A stretch of DNA of 64,000 nt from Georgenia sp. TF02-10. Its GTDB lineage: Bacteria > Actinomycetota > Actinomycetes > Actinomycetales > Actinomycetaceae. How positions within the stretch are numbered: the stretch's first letter is position 1; the number at the start of each line of letters is the position of its first letter. The stretch is from the NCBI RefSeq assembly GCF_022759505.1, contig NZ_CP094289.1:1612001-1676000 (forward strand), written 5' to 3'. Shown here in pieces: positions 24,863 to 39,349 of this stretch. The position numbers and the translations under genes are program-made. Under the pieces are notes generated by a model. That model searched no databases, had not been told where the DNA came from, and was given only the letters and a program-made list of their open reading frames with translations.

Positions 24863-26134
24863 GTGACCGACATCATCGATGAGCTCCAGTGGCGTGGCCT
24901 GGTCGCCCAGACCACCGACGAGGCCGCGCTGCGCGCTGCGCTCGCGGCCGGGCCCGTCACGCTCTACTGCGGCTTCGACCCGACCGCGCCGAGCCTGCAC
25001 ATCGGGAACCTCGTGCAGGTCCTGACCGTCCGCCGGCTGCAGGACGCCGGGCACCGCCCGCTCGCGCTGGTCGGCGGTGCCACCGGCCTGATCGGGGACC
25101 CGAAGATGGCGGGGGAGCGCACCCTCAACGCGCCGGACGTCGTCGCGGGCTGGGTCGAGCGCATCCGCCGCCAGATCGAGCCGCTGCTGCGGTTCGACGG
25201 GCCGTCCGCCGCCCGGATGGTCAACAACCTCGACTGGACCGCGCCCCTGTCGGCCATCGACTTCCTGCGCGACATCGGCAAGCACTACCGGCTCGGCACG
25301 ATGCTCGCCAAGGACACCGTCGCCCGGCGCCTCCACAGCGAGCAGGGCATCAGCTTCACCGAGTTCAGCTACCAGATCCTGCAGGGGATGGACTACCTCG
25401 AGCTGCACCGCCGGCACGGGGTGACGCTGCAGACCGGGGGCAACGACCAGTGGGGCAACCTGCTGTCCGGCGTCGAGCTGATCCGCAAGGTCGAGGGCAC
25501 GGAGGTGCACGCCCTGACCACGCCGCTGATCACCAAGGCGGACGGCACCAAGTTCGGCAAGACGGAGTCCGGGACGGTCTGGCTCGACCCGGAGATGACC
25601 AGCCCGTACGCCTTCTACCAGTTCTGGCTCAACACCGACGACGCCGACGTGGTGCGCTACCTCAAGGTGTTCACCTTCCGCAGCCGGGCCGAGACCGAGG
25701 ACCTGGCGACGGCGGTGCGCGAGCGGCCGCAGGCGCGCCAGGCGCAGCGGGCGCTGGCGGCGGACGTCACGACCCTCGTGCACGGGGCGGCCGCCGCCGA
25801 GCGGGTCCAGCGCGCCTCCCGGGCGCTGTTCGGCGGGGAGGACCTGCGCGCGCTGGACGGGCAGACCCTCCGCGACGCCGTCGCCGAGCTCCCCCGCGGC
25901 CAGGTCCGGCTCGGCGAAGCCACCATGGTGGACCTGCTCCTGGCCAGCGGGCTGGAACGAGGCCGCTCCGCAGCCCGGCGCACGATCGCCAGCGGCGGCG
26001 CGTACGTCAACAACGCCAAGGTCCAGGACGAGGACCGGCTGCTCGAGCCGGGCGACCTGCTGAACGGGGGCGTCGTCCTCGTCCGCAAGGGCCGCCGCTC
26101 GCTGGCCGTGGTGGACGCCGACGGCGCGGCCTGA
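24863..26134 (+). CDS. tyrS: Tyrosine-tRNA ligase
   Basis: A 423-residue class I synthetase. The HIGH-type motif is HIGN at residues 46-49, the KMSKS-type motif is KFGKT at 230-234, and TGGNDQWGNLLSG and FSYQILQGMDYLEL bind tyrosine and the acceptor end. The C-terminal S4-like RNA-binding domain runs from about 355 to 415 (LGEATMVDLLLASGLERGRSAARRTI). The GTG start has GGAAGG some 12 bases upstream. In related genomes the TPR/HAD/tlyA block follows tyrS directly; here a complete rrn operon separates them. Confidence 0.97.
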   Translation: MTDIIDELQWRGLVAQTTDEAALRAALAAGPVTLYCGFDPTAPSLHIGNLVQVLTVRRLQDAGHRPLALVGGATGLIGDPKMAGERTLNAPDVVAGWVERIRRQIEPLLRFDGPSAARMVNNLDWTAPLSAIDFLRDIGKHYRLGTMLAKDTVARRLHSEQGISFTEFSYQILQGMDYLELHRRHGVTLQTGGNDQWGNLLSGVELIRKVEGTEVHALTTPLITKADGTKFGKTESGTVWLDPEMTSPYAFYQFWLNTDDADVVRYLKVFTFRSRAETEDLATAVRERPQARQAQRALAADVTTLVHGAAAAERVQRASRALFGGEDLRALDGQTLRDAVAELPRGQVRLGEATMVDLLLASGLERGRSAARRTIASGGAYVNNAKVQDEDRLLEPGDLLNGGVVLVRKGRRSLAVVDADGAA

Positions 26135-26438
26135 GACCACCGCTGCCGCCCCGGCCGCGGCCGTCGGCCGGGCGCCTGCGGGCGACGCCACCGCGCAACC
26201 GGGCGACGCACCGCGCAACCGGGTGACGGCCACCGCGGGACGCCGGCCGGGCGGCAGCGGCACCAGCACCGGCACGCACCAGCACCGGCACCGGCCCCGA
26301 GGACGCCCGGGCCGGCCCGCTGTGCGGCACGTCTCAGCCGGCCCCACGCCCGCCCAGGCCCCTGCGCACCACTCCTCGCACGGTAGAACCGCAGGTCACG
26401 GCGCTGCTCGGACCCTCGGCGGCGCCGGGCGGCCCGGG
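26135..26438. other. Gap between tyrS and the first rrn promoter
   Basis: No gene is seen. The first 100 bases contain short direct repeats (GCGACGC-CACCGCGCAACCGG, two to three diverged copies around 26190-26225) and CACCAGCACCGGCAC-type repeats near 26265-26300. They look like simple sequence rather than sites. Confidence 0.6.
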
Positions 26439-26467
26439 TTGACGACCCTGCCCCGCCCACGTAATGT
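26439..26467 (+). promoter_or_regulatory. rrn promoter P1
   Basis: TTGACG at 26439-26444 and TAATGT at 26462-26467 are separated by 17 bases, a near-consensus vegetative promoter about 470 bases before the 16S gene. Confidence 0.75.
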
Positions 26468-26614
26468 TCCTCTTGCTGCGCGGCACGGGAGGCACGGACA
26501 CCACGAGGTGGCCGGTCCCGCGAGCAGCTCCCAGACAGCCTGCCGGACCCGGTGACACGATCACCGGCGAACGGACGACCGTCGGGACGGCCACCAGGCC
26601 CCGCGACGAGCGGG

Positions 26615-26643
26615 TTGCCGACGGCGGGCCGAGCAGGTAGAGT
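26615..26643 (+). promoter_or_regulatory. rrn promoter P2
   Basis: TTGCCG at 26615-26620 and TAGAGT at 26638-26643, with 17 bases between, lie about 290 bases before 16S. With P1 this gives tandem promoters, as is common for rrn operons. Confidence 0.7.
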
Positions 26644-26935
26644 ACAACGTCGCCCCGGTCGGGTTGCCACCTAGTGGTGGGGCCCCATGGTGTGTGTCTG
26701 TTTCTTGAGAACTCAACAGCGTGCCAAGTTTTTGATGCCATGTGATCGTCGTGCGTGGCTGCTGGTCCTTCGCCGTTCGTGGTGGGGGGTGGTGGTCGGG
26801 TGCGGGGGTCGAAGTTTTTGTTCTTGGTTGGTGCCTGCCTCGGTGCCCCTGGTTTCGGGGTGGGTGCTTGCTTGGATTGTTTTCTTCGTATCGATGGTTG
26901 TGGCCGCCCGGCTGGGTGGTCGCGAACGTTGGGTT
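26644..26935 (+). other. rrn leader with conserved TTGAGAACTCAACAG element
   Basis: The transcribed leader holds TTTCTTGAGAACTCAACAG at about 26700-26719. A related TTGAGAACTGTACAG recurs in the 16S-23S spacer. This pair is widespread before the 16S and 23S genes of Micrococcales and is thought to act in antitermination or processing. The rest is GT-rich with no gene. Confidence 0.65.
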
Positions 26936-31897
<4,962 letters not shown>

Positions 31898-31990
31898 GAA
31901 CCAGCACCACAACGTTGGCTGCTGGGTGCGAGCGTCCACTGTACGGTTCCCGAGATACCCACCCCCGCCGGTGGTTGATATCTCCATAGA

Positions 31991-32108
31991 GTTACGGCGG
32001 TCATAGCGAGGGGGAAACGCCCGGTCCCATTCCGAACCCGGAAGCTAAGCCCCTCAGCGCCGATGGTACTGCACGGGCGACCGTGTGGGAGAGTAGGACA
32101 CCGCCGAA
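31991..32108 (+). rRNA. rrf: 5S ribosomal RNA
   Basis: A 118-base 5S gene with the closing stem GTTACGGCGG / CCGCCGAAC, the loop CGAACCCGGAAGCTAAGC and TGGGAGAGTAGGACACCGCC. It ends 12 bases before the operon terminator. Confidence 0.95.
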
Positions 32109-32120
32109 CACCCATTGATC

Positions 32121-32160
32121 GAGGAGGCCGCAACCCACGTTGCGGCCTCCTCGGCATTTA
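32121..32160 (+). terminator. rrn operon terminator
   Basis: A perfect 13-bp stem (GAGGAGGCCGCAA at 32121-32133, TTGCGGCCTCCTC at 32140-32152) with a six-base loop is followed by GGCATTTA. Position just after 5S and the strong stem support intrinsic termination despite a short T-run. Confidence 0.9.
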
Positions 32161-32226
32161 TGCTGGTGCTTACGGCGCTGCCGACCCAGGCGCTACCACC
32201 CCTGATCTTGGAGAATCTGCCCAGCC

Positions 32227-34512
32227 ATGGCGAACGACGACGAGGACCTTCCCCGCAACCGACGCGGACCTGACCGCCCTCGCCGCGGCCCTGGCACCGA
32301 AGGGGCCCCTGGCCGCGCGAGCGACCGGGCCTCCGATGCCCGGCGCGCAGGCGGGTGGCGCGACGGGGCCGGCGCCCAGCGCGGCGCCGACCGAGCAAAC
32401 GGACCGTCCAAGGGAGCTGGACGCCGCCGGGCGGGTGATGAGCGCGGCAGGCCCGGGCGCGCCGGAGGCACGGCTGCGGAGCGGCGCCCGGGTCGCCAGG
32501 ACGACGACCGTGCAGCCCGTCGCTACGGCGACCGCAACGGGTTCGGTGGACGCCCCGACCGGAGCGTGGGGCGCGCGGGATACGCCGATGACCGGCGCCA
32601 GGGTGGAGGCTTCCGGGGCGAGGGCCCGGGCTACCGGCGCGAGGACCGGCGGTACGGCGCGCCGGCCCGGGGCGACGACGGGGGCTACGGGCGCGACGAC
32701 CGCCGGCGAGGGACACCTGGCCGGGGCGATGGTGGGAGCGACGATCGTGGCCGCCGCACCACCGAGGATCGGCGCGACCGGCGCAGCGACGGCGCCGGGC
32801 GTCGCGACGGGGGCCGTTACCGACCGGGCGGTGATGAGCGGCGCGGCAACGACCCTGGCGGTCGACGTGATGACCGGCGGCAGGGCGAGGGCCGGCGACC
32901 GGACCGCCCGCGGCACGGCGCCGACGGCGCGGACCGGACCGGCGGCAGCCGGCCGGCCTGGCGCGATCGCGACGACCGGCGCCGCGGCGGCGACGGCTAC
33001 CGCAGCGGTGGCGGCTACCGCGACGGTGACCGCTACCGCGGCGACGACGGCTACCGCGGCGGGCGGGAGGGCTACGCCGCCGGCCCGCGCCGTGGGCCCG
33101 GGGATTCCCCGGGTGAGCGGGGCTACCGGCGCCCCGAGGAGCGAGACGCTGACCGGGGCGACGGACGCGGCCCGCGGCGCGGTGACGGTCCCTATCGTGA
33201 CCGCCGGCCGGAGCGCGGCCCCCGGGACGAGGGCAACCGCTACCGCGGCGACGACGGGCCCGGGTACCGCCGTCGCGAGGCCGACCGGTCCGGCCGTGAG
33301 GGGTGGCAGCCCGCGGCCCGCCGCCCAGACCGGGGCCAGCGGGACGACGGCGAGCGCCGCCGCACGACCGGCGGCTACCGCCCGTCCGGCACGTACCGGC
33401 CCAACGGCCGGCCGCCCCGGGAGGACCGGCCCCGGCCGCGCGACGAGCGTCCGGCCGAGCCCGCGCTGCCCGATGACGTCACCCCGCAGATGCTCGACCG
33501 CGGCGCGCGGGCCCCGCTGCGCACGCTCAGCAAGACGAACGCGGACACCGTCGCCCGGCACCTGGTGATGGCCGGCCGGCTGCTGGACACCGACCCGGAG
33601 ACCTCGTACGCGCACGCCCAGGCGGCCATGCGGCGGGCCGGACGGGTAGACGTCGTCCGCGAGGCCCTGGCCGTGACCGCCTACGCCACCGGCCGGTACG
33701 CGGAGGCGCTCCGCGAGCTCCGCACGGTGCGCCGGCTGTCCGGGATCGACGCCCACCGGGCGATGGAGGCCGACTGCGAGCGGGGCCTCGGCCGCCCGGA
33801 GCGGGCCCTGGCCATCGTGGCGGGGACCGACCCGACCACGCTGACCGAGGAGGACCGGGTGGAGCTGGCGATCGTGGCCAGCGGCGCCCGCGCCGACCTC
33901 GGCGAGCCGGAGGCCGGTCTGCTGGCGCTGGACGCCGTCCCGGTCGACCCGGTGCGGTCCCCGGACCTCGCGGCCCGCCTGGCCCGGGTGCGGGCCGACC
34001 GGCTCACCGAGCTCGGCCGGTCGGACGAGGCCGCCGAGCTCCTCCGCGAGCTGGGTCCAGACACCGAGCCCGAGGAGGCGGTGGTCGTGGTCGACCTGGC
34101 CGAGGAGCTCGTCGACCCGACGGACGAGCCCGCCAGCGACCCGACGGACGAGACCGTTGACGAGCCGGCGGACGAGGCCGCCGACGACCGGGCGGACGAG
34201 GCCGCCGACGACCGGGCAAACGACGGCGCCGAAGCGCCGGACGAGGCCGCCCCCGGTCGCATGGACGACGGCGAGCCGACCGTAGCTTCCGGGGCGGCGG
34301 TGGACGACGGCGAGCAGGCCGCAGCGCCCGGGCCGGCGGGGGACGACGGCGAGCCGACGGTAGCCCCCGGGCCGGCGGGGGACGACGGCGGGGCCGTCGC
34401 AGCCCCGGCTCCGAGCATGGGCCGGGCCACCGTCTCCAGCCCCGCACCGGCGCAGGAAGACCCCGCCGGGGCTCAGCCCGTCCCGCCCGAGCCCGAGGAG
34501 CAGGAGCGATGA
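32227..34512 (+). CDS. TPR-type protein with a 410-residue Arg/Gly/Asp-rich disordered N-terminal half
   Basis: A 761-residue protein in three parts. Residues 1 to about 410 are low complexity, rich in Arg, Gly, Asp and Tyr, with many GYRGDD, DDRR, RYRGDDG and GYRR units, like RGG-box RNA-binding proteins. Residues about 415-610 are helical TPR-like repeats (TNADTVARHLVMAGRLLD, YAHAQAAMRRAGRVDVVREAL, ATGRYAEALRELRTVRRL). Residues 612-761 are an acidic, repeat-built tail (DEPADEAADD, DDGEPTVAPGPAG). The position before the HAD gene matches Mycobacterium Rv1691. The ATG has GGAG about 13 bases upstream. The function of the family is not known to me; RNA or ribosome association is a guess from composition. 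Confidence 0.85.
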   Translation: MANDDEDLPRNRRGPDRPRRGPGTEGAPGRASDRASDARRAGGWRDGAGAQRGADRANGPSKGAGRRRAGDERGRPGRAGGTAAERRPGRQDDDRAARRYGDRNGFGGRPDRSVGRAGYADDRRQGGGFRGEGPGYRREDRRYGAPARGDDGGYGRDDRRRGTPGRGDGGSDDRGRRTTEDRRDRRSDGAGRRDGGRYRPGGDERRGNDPGGRRDDRRQGEGRRPDRPRHGADGADRTGGSRPAWRDRDDRRRGGDGYRSGGGYRDGDRYRGDDGYRGGREGYAAGPRRGPGDSPGERGYRRPEERDADRGDGRGPRRGDGPYRDRRPERGPRDEGNRYRGDDGPGYRRREADRSGREGWQPAARRPDRGQRDDGERRRTTGGYRPSGTYRPNGRPPREDRPRPRDERPAEPALPDDVTPQMLDRGARAPLRTLSKTNADTVARHLVMAGRLLDTDPETSYAHAQAAMRRAGRVDVVREALAVTAYATGRYAEALRELRTVRRLSGIDAHRAMEADCERGLGRPERALAIVAGTDPTTLTEEDRVELAIVASGARADLGEPEAGLLALDAVPVDPVRSPDLAARLARVRADRLTELGRSDEAAELLRELGPDTEPEEAVVVVDLAEELVDPTDEPASDPTDETVDEPADEAADDRADEAADDRANDGAEAPDEAAPGRMDDGEPTVASGAAVDDGEQAAAPGPAGDDGEPTVAPGPAGDDGGAVAAPAPSMGRATVSSPAPAQEDPAGAQPVPPEPEEQER

Positions 34513-35609
34513 CCACCCAGCCCCGCACCGGCACCGCGCCGGCGGCAGTGGCGCCGACGCTGCTCGGCACCGCCGAGCCGCTCGCCACCGCCTACGACCT
34601 CGCCCTGATGGACCTCGACGGGGTGTGCTACCGCGGCGCCGAGCCGGTGGAGCACGCCGACGAGGGCGTCGCCGCGGCGCGGACGCTCGGCATGCGCACC
34701 GTCTTCGTGACCAACAACGCCAACCGGCCCCCGGCCACCGTGGCCGACCAGCTCACCGGCCTGGGCATCCCCACCCGCGCCGAGGAGGTCATGACCTCCT
34801 CCCAGGCCGCCGCCGCGGTGCTGGCCGAGACGCTGCCCGCCGGCACCCTCGTGCTCGCCGTCGGCGGCGCCGGCCTGCGCGAGGCGCTGACCGAGGCCGG
34901 GTTCCGGATCACCGCCTCCGCCGCGGACCGGCCGGCCGCCGTCGTCCAGGGCTTCGCACCCGAGGTGGGCTGGGCGCAGCTGACCGAGGCGGCGTACGCG
35001 ATCGGCGCCGGCGCCCGGTACGTCGCCACCAACCTCGACGCCACGCTGCCCACCGAACGGGGCATGGCCGTGGGCAACGGGTCCCTGGTGGCCGCCGTCG
35101 TCAGCGCCACCGGGGTCCGCCCGGTCTCGGCCGGCAAGCCCCAGCCGGAGATCTTCCGCCAGGCCGCCGCCCGCGGCGCCGGCACGCGGCCGCTGGCCGT
35201 GGGGGACCGGCTGGACACCGACCTCGCCGGCGCCCGGGCCGCCGGGATCCCCGGGCTGCACGTCCTCACCGGGGTCAGCGACGCCCGCGACGTCCTGCTC
35301 GCCGCCCCCGCCGAGCGGCCCAGCTACCTCGCCGTGGACCTGCGCGGCCTCGCCGAGCCCCACCCGGCGCCCGTCCCGGCCGGCGGGGGCTGGTGGTCCT
35401 GCGGGGCCGCCGCGGCCCGCGTCGCCGACCCACCGCACCTCGCGCTGCGGCTCGGCACGGCCGTGACCGAGCTCGAGCCGGAGACGCCCGTGACGGTGTC
35501 GCTGGACGCCTGGCGCTGCCTCACCGCCGCCGCCTGGGCGGCCGCCGACGCCGGTACCCCGATGGCCCGTCAACAGGTGCCCGCGCTCGAGGTGGTAGCC
35601 CCGCGATAG
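34509..35609 (+). CDS. HAD-superfamily (class IIA, NagD/phosphoglycolate-type) hydrolase
   Basis: A 366-residue protein. HAD motif I is DLDGV at residues 35-39 with the nucleophile D35, motif II lies in VFVTNNANRP, the lysine in SAGKPQPEIF, and motif IV is GDRLDTDLAGARAAG. The cap is of the IIA type (NagD, PGP, AraL). It should dephosphorylate a small metabolite, and the substrate is unknown. The ATG overlaps the end of the TPR gene by four bases. The last 70 residues are an extra C-terminal domain (WWSCGAAAARVADPP). Equivalent to Rv1692 by position; that protein has been reported as a glycerol-3-phosphate phosphatase, which is a possible role here. Confidence 0.88.
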   Translation: MTTQPRTGTAPAAVAPTLLGTAEPLATAYDLALMDLDGVCYRGAEPVEHADEGVAAARTLGMRTVFVTNNANRPPATVADQLTGLGIPTRAEEVMTSSQAAAAVLAETLPAGTLVLAVGGAGLREALTEAGFRITASAADRPAAVVQGFAPEVGWAQLTEAAYAIGAGARYVATNLDATLPTERGMAVGNGSLVAAVVSATGVRPVSAGKPQPEIFRQAAARGAGTRPLAVGDRLDTDLAGARAAGIPGLHVLTGVSDARDVLLAAPAERPSYLAVDLRGLAEPHPAPVPAGGGWWSCGAAAARVADPPHLALRLGTAVTELEPETPVTVSLDAWRCLTAAAWAAADAGTPMARQQVPALEVVAPR

Positions 35610-35618
35610 CCTGGCGCG

Positions 35619-35801
35619 GTGGCCGAGACGCACCTGAGCCCCACCCCCGCGGACCTCCCGGCCGCGCGCCCGGACCAAGGCCTGGACGCGGACCTGGCCC
35701 GGCTCGACGACCTCGACCACCTGCCGCTCGCCGAGCACGTCGCCGTCTTCGACGCCATCCACGCCCGCCTCTCGGCCCGGCTGGCCGGCGCCGAGCGCTG
35801 A
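35619..35801 (+). CDS. Small conserved protein upstream of tlyA
   Basis: A 60-residue acidic, helical protein with LDADLARLDDLDHLPLAEHVAVFDAIHARL. A gene of this size and kind sits before tlyA in other actinobacteria (Rv1693 in Mycobacterium). TAGCCT at 35607-35612 ends six bases before the GTG, which suggests a leaderless transcript. The stop overlaps the tlyA ATG by one base (TGATG). Function is unknown. Confidence 0.8.
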   Translation: MAETHLSPTPADLPAARPDQGLDADLARLDDLDHLPLAEHVAVFDAIHARLSARLAGAER

Positions 35802-36784
35802 TGGCCCGCCGGCTGCGCGTCGACACCGAGCTGGTCCGCCGCGGGCTGGCCCGGTCCCGCCAGCACGCCGCCGAGCTCCTCGACGGCGGGCAGGTCCGCC
35901 TCGACGGCGCCGTCGTCACCAAGCCCGCCCGGCAGGTCAACCCCGCCCAGGCGCTCGTCGTGGACACCACCGCCGACGCCGGGTACGTCTCCCGCGGCGC
36001 GCACAAGCTGGCCGGCGCCCTGGACGCCCTCGGCCCGCGCGCGCCGGTGGTCGCCGGCCGCCGGGCCCTGGACGCCGGCGCCTCCACCGGCGGGTTCACC
36101 GACGTCCTCCTGCGCCGGGGCGCCGCGCACGTCCTCGCCGTCGACGTCGGCTACGGCCAGCTCGCCTGGGCGCTGCGCACCGACCCGCGGGTGCGGGTCC
36201 TGGACCGCACCAACGTGCGCGACCTGACCCGCGAGCTGGTGGGCCCGCCGCCCGACCTGGTCGTGGGCGACCTGTCCTTCATCTCCCTCACCGTGGTGCT
36301 GCCCGCGCTCGCCGGGGTCGCCGCCCCGGACGCCGACCTGCTGCTGATGGTCAAGCCGCAGTTCGAGGTCGGCAAGGACCGCCTGGGCAAGGGCGGGGTG
36401 GTGCGCGACCCGGCCCTGCACGCCGAGGCCGTGCTGGCCGTCGCCGGCGCCGCCGCCGAGCAGGGCCTGGACACCTGGGCGGTCGTGCCCAGCCCGTTGC
36501 CGGGCCCGGCCGGGAACGTGGAGTACTTCCTCGCCCTGCGCCGCGACCACCCGGCCGCGCTCGCCGGACCGGACCTGGTGGCCGCGGCGGCCGAGGCGGT
36601 CCGCACCGGGCCCGCGGGCAGCGCGGGTGCCGTCGCCGCCGACGGCGTCCCCGCCGTCCCTGCCGACGGCGCCCCCGCCGGTCCTGCCGACGGCGCCACC
36701 GGCGGCATCCCCGCCGCCCCCGCCACCGGCGCCCCGGCCGCCCCCGCACCCATCTCCCCCACCTCCGCCCGGGAGCCCCGGTGA
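35801..36784 (+). CDS. tlyA: TlyA-family 16S/23S rRNA 2'-O-ribose methyltransferase
   Basis: A 327-residue protein with an N-terminal S4 RNA-binding domain (residues about 3-60, RVDTELVRRGLARSRQHAAELL) and an FtsJ-like methyltransferase domain with the SAM loop ALDAGASTGGFTDVLLRRGA near residue 90. VGDLSFISL and VKPQFEVGKDRLGKGGVVRD carry the catalytic K-D-K-E type residues. The family methylates cytidines in both rRNAs and in Mycobacterium confers capreomycin sensitivity. The last 60 residues form a repeat-rich tail (PADGAPAGPADGA) absent from the mycobacterial protein. Confidence 0.93.
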   Translation: MARRLRVDTELVRRGLARSRQHAAELLDGGQVRLDGAVVTKPARQVNPAQALVVDTTADAGYVSRGAHKLAGALDALGPRAPVVAGRRALDAGASTGGFTDVLLRRGAAHVLAVDVGYGQLAWALRTDPRVRVLDRTNVRDLTRELVGPPPDLVVGDLSFISLTVVLPALAGVAAPDADLLLMVKPQFEVGKDRLGKGGVVRDPALHAEAVLAVAGAAAEQGLDTWAVVPSPLPGPAGNVEYFLALRRDHPAALAGPDLVAAAAEAVRTGPAGSAGAVAADGVPAVPADGAPAGPADGATGGIPAAPATGAPAAPAPISPTSAREPR

Positions 36785-37635
36785 GCCGCCGCGTCCTCCT
36801 CGTCACCCACGAGGGCCGACCGGCGGCCGTCCGCGCCGCCGACCACGTCAGCGAGCACCTGCACCAGGCCGGGATCGAGACGGTCCGCGACGCCGCGATC
36901 ACCGCCACCGCCGCCGACCACGCCGAGCTCGTCGTCGTCCTCGGCGGGGACGGCACCATCCTGCGGGCGGCCGAGGTGGCCCGGGCCCACCACGTGCCGA
37001 TGCTCGGCGTGAACCTCGGGCACGTCGGCTTCCTCGCCGAGGCCGAGCCGGAGGCCCTGCCGGACGTCGTCGCCCGCGTCGTGGCCCGGGACTACGCCGT
37101 GGAGGAACGGATGACCCTGGACGTCACCGTCACCGCCCCGGACGGGTCAGTGAGCCGCGGCTGGGCGCTGAACGAGGCGGCCGTGGAGAAGGGCCCGCGG
37201 GCCCGGATGGTCGAGGCCACCATCGGCGTGGACGGCCGGGGCCTGTCCACCTTCGGCTGCGACGGCATCGTGCTGGCCACCCCCACCGGCTCCACCGCCT
37301 ACGCCTTCTCCGCCGGCGGGCCGGTGGTCTGGCCCGACGTCGAGGCGCTCCTCCTCGTGCCGGTCGCCGCGCACGCCCTGTTCACCCGGCCGCTGGTGGT
37401 CGACCCCCGCTCGGTGCTGGAGGTGGAGGTCCTGCCCTACGCCGAGGACCAGGCCACCGTCTGGTGCGACGGGCACCGGGTCCTCGACGCCCCGCCGGGC
37501 TCCCGGATCGCGGTGCGCCGCGGCGCCGAGCCGGTGCGCCTCGCCCGGCTCACCGCGGCACCGTTCTCCGGGCGGCTGGTCGCCAAGTTCCACCTGCCGG
37601 TCCAGGGCTGGCGCAGCCGCCGGGAGCAGCCGTGA
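36781..37635 (+). CDS. nadK: NAD kinase
   Basis: A 284-residue NadK that phosphorylates NAD to NADP. The family motif GGDGT is at residues 55-59, with LGVNLGHVGFLAE and DGIVLATPTGSTAYAFSAGGPVV forming the NAD site. The GTG at 36781 overlaps the tlyA stop by four bases, and the stop overlaps the recN start by four, giving the fixed order tlyA-nadK-recN found across Actinobacteria. Confidence 0.95.
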   Translation: MSRRVLLVTHEGRPAAVRAADHVSEHLHQAGIETVRDAAITATAADHAELVVVLGGDGTILRAAEVARAHHVPMLGVNLGHVGFLAEAEPEALPDVVARVVARDYAVEERMTLDVTVTAPDGSVSRGWALNEAAVEKGPRARMVEATIGVDGRGLSTFGCDGIVLATPTGSTAYAFSAGGPVVWPDVEALLLVPVAAHALFTRPLVVDPRSVLEVEVLPYAEDQATVWCDGHRVLDAPPGSRIAVRRGAEPVRLARLTAAPFSGRLVAKFHLPVQGWRSRREQP

Positions 37636-39345
37636 TCGAGCAGCTCCGGATCGAGGGCCTCGGCGTCATCGCCGCCGCCGAGCTCGACCTGGACCCCGCG
37701 CTGACCGTCATCACCGGGGAGACCGGCGCCGGCAAGACCATGGTGCTGACCAGCCTGGCCCTGCTGCTCGGCGGCAAGGCCGAGCCGGTCCTGGTCCGGG
37801 CCGGGGCGGACCGGGCGGTGGTGGAGGGCACCTTCCTCGTCCCGCCGGACGGGGAGGTCGCCGCCCGGGCCGCCGAGGCCGGCGCGGACCTGGACGACGG
37901 CGCCCTGCTCGTCGCGCGCACCGTGCCGGCGGCCGGCCGGTCCCGGGCCCACCTGGGTGGGCGCACCGTCCCGCAGGCGGTCCTGGCCGAGATCGGCGAG
38001 CGGCTGGTGACCGTGCACGGGCAGTCCCAGCAGCTCCGGCTCCGGGCCCCGGCCCAGCAGCGGGCGGCCCTGGACGCCGTCGGCGGCCCCGAGCACGCCG
38101 CGCTGGTGGCCGGCTACCGGCAGGCCTACGCCGAGCTGCTCGCCGCCCGCGCCGAGCTCGACGAGTGGCGGCGCGGCGCGGCCGCCCGCGCCGAGGAGGT
38201 CGCCCGGCTGCGCGCGGACCTGGACCTCCTCGACGCCCTGGACCCCCAGCCGGGGGAGGACCACGCGCTGCGCGAGGAGTCCCTGCGGCTGGAGCACGTG
38301 GCCGAGCTGCGCGAGGCCGCCGGCCGGGCCCACCAGGCCCTCACCGGCGCCGAGGACGTCCCCGGCCCGGCGGACGCCACCGCCCTGGTCGGGGAGGCGC
38401 GGCAGAGCCTGGACCGGGCCGCCGGGCACGACCCGGCGCTGGCCGCGCTCGCCCAGCGGCTCACCGAGGCCGCCTACCTCCTCACCGACGTCGCCACCGA
38501 CCTGGCCTCCTACCTCACCGGCCTGGACGACGACCCGGCCCGCCTGGCGCAGGTGCACGAGCGCCGCGCCGCGCTGGCCGACCTGGTCCGCCGGCACGGG
38601 CCGGACGTCGACGCCGCCCTGGCCTGGGCCGCCACCGCCCGGGACCGGCTGGCCTACCTGGACGGCCCCACGGACACCGGCGCCCGGCTGAGCGCCCGGC
38701 TGGCCACCGCGACCGAGGCCGCCACCGCCGCGGCCGCCGCGCTGACCGCCGCCCGGCAGCGGGCCGCCGGCCGGCTGGCCGCCGCCGTCGACGCCGAGAA
38801 CGCCGGCCTGGCGATGCGCGGCGCCCACCTCACCGCCCGCCTCCGGCCGCTGCCCGAGCCCGGCCCGCACGGCGCCGAGGACGTCGAGCCTGCTGCTCGC
38901 CGCCCACCCCGGCGCCCCGGCCCGCCCGCTGGGCCAGGGCGCCTCCGGCGGGGAGCCTCTCCCGGGTGATGCTCGCCATCGAGGTCGCCCTCGCCGGCGC
39001 GGGCGGCGGCGCGCCGGTGCCCACCTTCGTCTTCGACGAGGTCGACGCCGGGGTCGGCGGGCGGGCCGCCGTCGAGGTCGGCCGGCGCCTGGCCCGGCTG
39101 GCCCGCGGCGCCCAGGTCGTCGTCGTCACCCACCTCGCCCAGGTGGCCGCGTTCGCCGACCGGCACCTCGTGGTGACCAAGCGCACACCCGGGGACGGCC
39201 CGGTCACCGCCACCGACGTCACCGCCGTCAGCGGCGAGGACCGGGTGCGGGAGCCTGGCCCGGATGCTCTCCGGGCAGGAGGACTCCCCGGCCGCCCTCC
39301 GGCACGCCGCTGAGCCTCCTCGAGCAGTCGGCCGTGCAACCATGA
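37632..39345 (+). pseudogene. recN: DNA repair protein RecN, interrupted by four single-base insertions
   Basis: The N-terminal 419 residues are intact, with Walker A GETGAGKT at residues 29-36, VTVHGQSQQLRLR and long coiled-coil arms. The rest is spread over three frames. Skipping one base in GAGCCT at 38886-38891, 38953-38958, 39251-39256 and 39312-39317 restores DVE-LLLAAHPGAPARPL, GGE-LSRVMLAIEVALA, RVRE-LARMLSGQ and HAAE-LLEQ, ending at TGA 39343-39345. This includes the signature SGGELSRVMLA and Walker B TFVFDEVDAGVGG. So all missing pieces are present and well conserved. As read, the product ends at 38969 without an ATPase C-half. Uniform insertion at GAG^CT suggests consensus error, but decay cannot be excluded. 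Confidence 0.85.
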
Positions 39346-39349
39346 CCCG

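Noticed and set aside
38886-39345. Programmed ribosomal frameshifting in recN
   Set aside because: Four shifts of the same sense in one gene, none with a slippery heptamer and pseudoknot layout, are not plausible as programmed recoding.
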